64,000 nucleotides of DNA from Timema cristinae (taxonomy: Eukaryota; Arthropoda; Insecta; Phasmatodea; Timematidae): the NCBI GenBank assembly GCA_039000515.1, contig JBCFYV010000001.1, positions 35,693,620 to 35,757,619 of the forward strand, given 5' to 3'. The translations under genes and the position numbers were made by a program. The notes beneath the pieces were generated by a model that saw only the letters and a program-made list of their open reading frames with translations, was not told the origin of the DNA and ran no database searches. This document shows positions 59,090 through 64,000 of this stretch, in pieces; the first letter of the stretch is position 1; each line of letters opens with the position of its first letter.

Positions 59090-61020
59090 GATTTTTTATA
59101 GAGATATTTGACTTATTTTGAAGAAAAAAGTAAATTCTATAATAACTGCAAATGCACTTGCATTTTCTTGAGTCCATTACACTCACACGTATTTTCGTGG
59201 TCGTTCCATATGCTAAACAATTTAGGAGAGAGAGCCGAAATACGTTTCTGAAACTCTCTCTAAGGAGAACCTTTCTGATCTTTTTTAAATGTTAACGCTC
59301 TAAGTTATATTTTAACTACAAAGAGGAAATTTAACAGAAGGTTTTAAGGATCCTTTCAAGACTACTAAATAAGGTATAGTACATATATCCTAATGAGCTT
59401 AACCATGAATAGCGTTTTTTTCACAAACTTCCACATTATTTTAAATGGAAAGCTATGAGAACAATTTGCCCCGATTTTAAACTTATCATTTTAAACCATC
59501 ATTTCCAAAAAAAAAAGAGAAAACAGCGAATACTATTCTGATACAAATGAAATCAATAAAGTTTTTAAATGATATTAGAGATATAAATAGGTCTGTAAAT
59601 ACAAAATACGCTCAACGAGATCAAACCAAATCATCATTAGTTTATCAGGCCGGAATTAAACTTCCATTGGTTAGATTTTAGTCAGAGCTGCAAATCCAAA
59701 ATGTTATAGGATTTTTTTTAGTCAATTCTATATTGTGTATTTCATATTATTTGTAAATGGAAAACCATATGACTGTTTTATTTTATTTTTTAGACAATTG
59801 AAACGCTAATTAATTAGAGCCTTGCCACTTTTACAGTGAAATTATGAACGGGAATTTAATTTATCGTAAAATTGTATTTCTCTCTTTTATTGACTAATGG
59901 AAATAATATTATTTTAATACTGAAATCGAAACACTGGCATCATCCTGCGTTTACAATTTACTCACACCCACAAACTTTAATTTGATAACATTTGTTTCCA
60001 ATGGTAGATTTAAGATGCGCTGTTTAGTAGACTCATAATTGTCATGCCATCAAATATATGAACTTTTGAAAATATATTGAAAAATAAGAATTAAACTAAA
60101 ACACGAATTTTGATTGTTTTCATAGCCATTTTTAGTAGTTTAGAACACCTCAGAGAACTAATGATGATTTTATTTACTTCATTTCTATATCTTTCCGTAG
60201 GCTTTGGTGATCTTGGAATAAACTGCTTCCCTCAATACCCGTTATTCAAAGGTTCAAAACCCAGTTGAGGTCAACAGGTTCTTACTGAGGGATTAAAATC
60301 CATATTGCAACTGCTTTTAGAAGAAAGGTAAATCCGTTGCTCTCATCTCGTTTGTGTTATGTAAAATAACCCTGTAAGGTATGTGAAAATAAGTTTATAT
60401 CAAAATGTTAAGGTGGTTTCTCGATCACTTGAAAGCTCCAATGTCAAAGCAAAGATAAACTATCACACATTTTGAAATTTCTTAGACATGTGCTTTCTCC
60501 CAGATGGTGCAGACAGTACTAACCAATAAAAAAGGCTATGTGCATGCCCAGCACCAATGGATGGGAGGCACATTAGGGGTAGCCAGCCCTTAGGTTGAAG
60601 ATACGTTTTTATTAATATACCTTTCATGAAGACAAATGTTAGGATATTCATTTTTATACTCTGTATTTCGGTTATACTCCGTTAGATAATCTGAAACAGA
60701 CACGTTTTAAAGATTATATCCTAATGGAATGATTATATTAATTATAAAATGACAAGTTATTATCTATTAATACTTTCACTGTTTAATATATATTAATTCT
60801 GCATTGGATTTTGCATTGTCCTTTTACATTAATCTAATGCTTTTCCTTTAAATTTGTTAACAACATTTATGTTGAGTTAACTAATTAAATTAAACAACAG
60901 TGCCAGTGACACCAAAATCAAATTATTAGGTTACTTGAAATCTAACCAAACTTAAACTAATAAAAATATTTTCTTTAATAAGTTTTGATAGAAACGCTTA
61001 TGTAAGTATTGTTTAATTTT
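59090..61020. other. AT-rich stretch, no gene seen
   Basis: A patch at 60190-60300 (GTTCAAAACCCAGTTGAGG) resembles a worn tRNA-type B-box region, perhaps an old SINE head. The minus-strand frame 60463-60651 lies in a slightly GC-richer patch but has no recognisable family. Confidence 0.4.
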
Positions 61021-61021
61021 T

Positions 61022-61268
61022 ATTTTAGTAATCACGTTTCATTACCCTTTCGTTTTATAAGCATATTAACTAACCACGCTAATTTAATAAGGATGAGAAT
61101 GATTAAATTTAAAGGAAATCTACCCGCAATTTGATGAGATAAAAAATAAAAAATTTAGGGGAAACAGGGGGGAGGGGAGAATCCTTAGTACAACCGACCA
61201 TGATTCAAACCCCCTATTTGTAGTCCAGTCTACTATGAGAGTGACGCTTTCAACTATGTGGCCACCAA
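61022..61268 (-). mobile_element. Old S2 SINE copy next to an S1
   Basis: TAATCACGTTTCATTACCC at the 3' side, GGGGAAACAGGGGGGAGGGG in the body, and CAACTATGTGGCCACCAAAG in the head. A young S1 element begins 28 bp further on. Confidence 0.7.
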
Positions 61269-61295
61269 AGAAGATCCATGGTTGTATAAAATGTT

Positions 61296-61572
61296 GGTGA
61301 CCTGGTGTTCTAGGGGTAAGGTGTCAGACTTCTATGCTGGCGGCCGGGGTTCAATCCTCGGTCCCGGCACAGATTTATCTGATTTCCAAACCCTTCCTTC
61401 ACCTCTGACAAGACATCTTGTGAATGTGTGGAATGCCAGGCCTCCACCGTGGTTCGGACTCCACGTTAAACTGTAGGTCCTTCATTTCATCTCACAATCA
61501 CCCTACCATTACACATTAGCGTAAGTGCGTATAACCCGAACGGGTAGTAAGACGCGGTGCTAATAATAATAA
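61296..61572 (+). mobile_element. S1 SINE, full length, 11-bp target duplication
   Basis: Complete head (A box altered to TGTTCTAGGGGT), body, intact 36-bp 3' end and TAA tail. It is flanked by TATAAAATGTT at 61285-61295 and 61573-61583. The 61258-61476 frame through it is an artefact. Confidence 0.97.
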
Positions 61573-61584
61573 TATAAAATGTTT

Positions 61585-62850
61585 TTCAGCTGGTGTAACA
61601 ATGAAATAGGGTAATAGCTTATATTTTTAATCAAACTTTACAAAACTCTACTAACAGAAGTCATGTCATCGATAAGCTCGGGGTGGTAAACCCTTTCGCT
61701 ATGTACCGTTGCTATGGATTATAAAGGATGTGTACATTGCTCTTAGCGTAGATAAATATATAATATTATACATCAATGCTAAGCTTTAGCTTGTCATAAC
61801 CAAATATGACAGCTTTTCATAAGATATACAATGCATTAACAACCAGGTCAGCGTGGACCACAATGCCGGGTGGGGAATGGGGTGATGGTAAAAGGGGGCT
61901 CACGAAAGAAAAATTTAAATTACGATAAATTTGATGGAAATAATTGTAATCAAATAACTTATGTCCTGATTATTTACAATTTAGAAAAATGAATATGTTT
62001 ATCTAAAGTGTTATATTTTATAACTAAGCTATAATATTATTTCAATTTATTCATTCGATTTTTTAAATAGCACAGATTTTATTTTAATCTTATGCAGTCA
62101 AGCTTACTGACTAATGGATGAAATTCCAAACACAAAACCGAGGCTAAAACAGTCATTATAAGGTTTGATTAATAATATTAGTAATTGCTTTGGACAATTC
62201 ATGATTTCTTATAATGATTTTTAAGTGTTAAATATAACTGGGAAAAGGAGACCTAAAATAAATCCTGGCGAGGAGGTGGGGTTAGCTTAATATGTTGCGC
62301 CACTGTTACCTTAACTGAGAGCTTTCAATGTTACTATAACTATATTCGTGTGTTCACACGTCAAGAGTATGAATTGTAAGCGTCACTTCTGATAGATATG
62401 ATCAATATCCTTAAAACAATAGTATAGTAAAAGGTTTTCAATATTCAGTTTAAAAAATGATCTCGATATCGATTTGAATTTTCATAAAATTTCTTCTAGT
62501 CTACTCGTAAATCCTAGTGTATAAATAAATGGTATGGAGCTCTGCACGGGCTTTCTCGCTCTATTGTTCCAAAATGGAGATATTTATCCAAACCCATAAT
62601 ATATGTGAAAATAAATAATATACTCTAGCAATCCCAAGCATAAATTGGACTATACTTATGTAAAACAGGTTGATCCTGCATATTCACAACCAAAATCACC
62701 AGAAACTAAAATGATTTTGTTTCACAGTAGTATTTCAATATTTCTAAGAATATGTTTTAGTTAATAACTTACTCGATGGCATTTGGAACTCGAGAGTTCA
62801 TCCCCGTAATTATATAATTACGCCACCTTCCTCTATCCTGAGCTATATCT
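61585..62850. other. AT-rich stretch, nothing recognised
   Basis: No exon, RNA gene or repeat family was supported. Confidence 0.45.
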
Positions 62851-62855
62851 ATCCT

Positions 62856-63005
62856 TGAATGTGGGGAATGCCAGGCCGCCACCGTGGTTCGGATTCCACG
62901 TTAAACTGTAGGTCCTTCATTTCATCTCACAATCACCCTACCATTACACATTAGCGTAAGTGCGTATAACCCGAATGGGTAGTAAGACGCGGTGCTAATA
63001 ATAAT
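62856..63005 (+). mobile_element. 5'-truncated S1 SINE
   Basis: Starts mid-body (TGAATGTGGGGAATGCCAGG) and has an intact 3' end with a short TAA tail. TATATCTATCC before and TATATATATCC after form an imperfect target duplication. Confidence 0.92.
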
Positions 63006-63044
63006 TTATATATATCCAGTCCAACTCATTACACCATATCTGTA

Positions 63045-63165
63045 TCTTGAACTAGTTATATCTAGTCCTCCTCATTTCTCTCATACTCTTTCAAGTTAGT
63101 TCTAATGTTATCTTTCGATTTGCATCTAAATCTTCCCAATAGTCTATGTCCATTGGGTAAAATAT
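63045..63165 (-). pseudogene. LINE-tail fragment
   Basis: On the minus strand: NGHRLLGRFRCKSKDNIRTN and LKEYERNEED, a diverged version of the GRPRRRWED..MDLKEIG module also seen at 53690-53850. Confidence 0.75.
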
Positions 63166-63583
63166 ATCTTTTAGTGTTTTTCTTTCCAGAAATGTAAAGT
63201 TTTTCAACAAACATGTAAATATATATAATATATATAGAGTTAGATAGTGTATATATATTAATATTATTACATTTCACCTTAAATAAATTTACTATCTTCA
63301 AATACATCTCATTATTTAATGTTACTCTGTTTTAAACACGAGTATTTTAATGAAAAAATTTTAGTAACGTCGATTAAAATCTTGACACATTATATTAGAA
63401 CTTAATATGAATTATTCAAGCCAGTGACATGATATTTGGTAATTTCCTAAACAAAAATATATATTAAAATTATTTTATTCAAAACTCTTTGTTATTTATT
63501 AGTTCCTAACCACAATTAGAAATTGTCTTAGTATGAGTATAAATAAAAGAGCTAAGATTATTTAGTTAATACCAGATAAATAC

Positions 63584-63589
63584 TTTATT
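63584..63589 (-). terminator. Candidate poly(A) signal for the right-edge gene
   Basis: AATAAA on the minus strand, about 200 nt after the stop codon at 63793-63795. The position fits a 3' UTR of ordinary length, but AT-rich DNA makes chance matches common. Confidence 0.35.
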
Positions 63590-63792
63590 TCGTTCACTTA
63601 TATATGTAAATATTTTGAGTACGATACCTTAATTAAGACTTGTTGTAACTCTATATTTGTAAACAGATAAAGTAGAAATATATCATTAACGTTATCTAAT
63701 CCAACTTGTAAATTAAAATTCCACAACATACAATAAGTAAAATACAGTATTCTATACATCTTATAAATTTCTATAATACACCTTTCATGATT

Positions 63793-64000
63793 TTATAAGT
63801 CTTTAAACTGTTGGTACACAGTTGGAACGTAATCATCATATTTAGCCTGGTAGAAGTTACCAGCGCTCAGCTCTTTAAGATTGTACTTATCTACAAACAT
63901 TCTCGTCTTGAACCGGGTACGGTCCTTGCCATAGTGTTGTCAATTTTCTTCCCGTTGAACTCCAATTCCCCTGATTGCTTGTAGGCTAGAATCGCGTATC
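63793..64000 (-). CDS. C-terminal exon of an unidentified host gene (partial, one frameshift)
   Basis: From the window edge the minus strand reads YAILAYKQSGELEFNGKKID, then after a one-base frame change near 63930-63943 continues YGKDRTRFKTRMFVDKYNLK and ELSAGNFYQAKYDDYVPTVY, ending QQFKDL with TAA at 63793-63795. The residues are balanced and polar and the segment is GC-richer than its flanks, typical of a real conserved protein. Its 5' part lies beyond the window. The frame change behaves as a one-base loss, like three of those in the IR gene, so an assembly indel is plausible. The protein family is not recognised. Confidence 0.7.

Noticed and set aside
61258..61476. 72-codon ORF starting at a SINE junction
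   Set aside because: Translation of the S1 head and body; other S1 copies do not preserve the frame.

Overview
This window is AT-rich eukaryotic DNA that is mostly non-coding and full of transposable-element remains. Three clues point to a protostome, most likely an arthropod. First, a decayed ionotropic-receptor (IR, variant glutamate receptor) gene is present, and IRs are a protostome family. Second, the LINE-tail fragments carry the arthropod-style 'GRPRRRWED' and 'YGxETWTL' motifs. Third, there is a ZBED5-like hAT element plus several Tc1/mariner-type relics. The species cannot be named from the sequence, and no bacterial-style operon, CRISPR array, rRNA or true tRNA gene was seen.

Layout. 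1-6.4 kb: AT-rich DNA with SINE fragments and a five-copy 100-bp tandem array (1021-1520). 6.48-7.3 kb: a long GTAT microsatellite. 7.6-9.0 kb: a candidate small secreted-protein gene, made of a signal-peptide exon, an intron holding a 42-bp minisatellite, and a terminal exon. 10.7-12.3 kb: two perfect heat-shock elements, a degenerate tandem array and promoter-like or exon-like signals. 12.45-12.83 kb: a LINE fragment. 13.2-15.8 kb: a complete but dead hAT transposon with terminal repeats and an 8-bp target duplication. 17.56-19.53 kb: the IR gene on the minus strand, broken only by four single-base-type frameshifts. 24.7-25.6 kb: a C-poor purine-rich tract. 25.8-27.8 kb: a Tc1-type element. 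35-36 kb: an unidentified decayed coding-like stretch cut by a SINE. 37.7-38.2 kb: a second LINE fragment. 49.9-50.5 and 52.9-53.45 kb: two copies of a 550-bp foldback MITE. 55.4-56.8 kb: a mariner/IS630-type transposase relic with a SINE inside it. 63.79-64.0 kb: the 3' end of a host gene that runs off the right edge on the minus strand.

Three tRNA-headed SINE families recur throughout (called S1, S2 and S3 here). S1 and S2 have different heads but share an identical 36-bp 3' end followed by a (TAA)n tail, so the same LINE machinery probably moved both. Several copies have clear target-site duplications, and their tails seed many of the ATT microsatellites. The host-gene content is small: the IR, the right-edge terminal exon, and the candidate secreted-protein gene. 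Both of the better-supported host genes carry single-base frameshifts in otherwise open coding sequence. That raises the possibility of uncorrected assembly indels rather than real decay.
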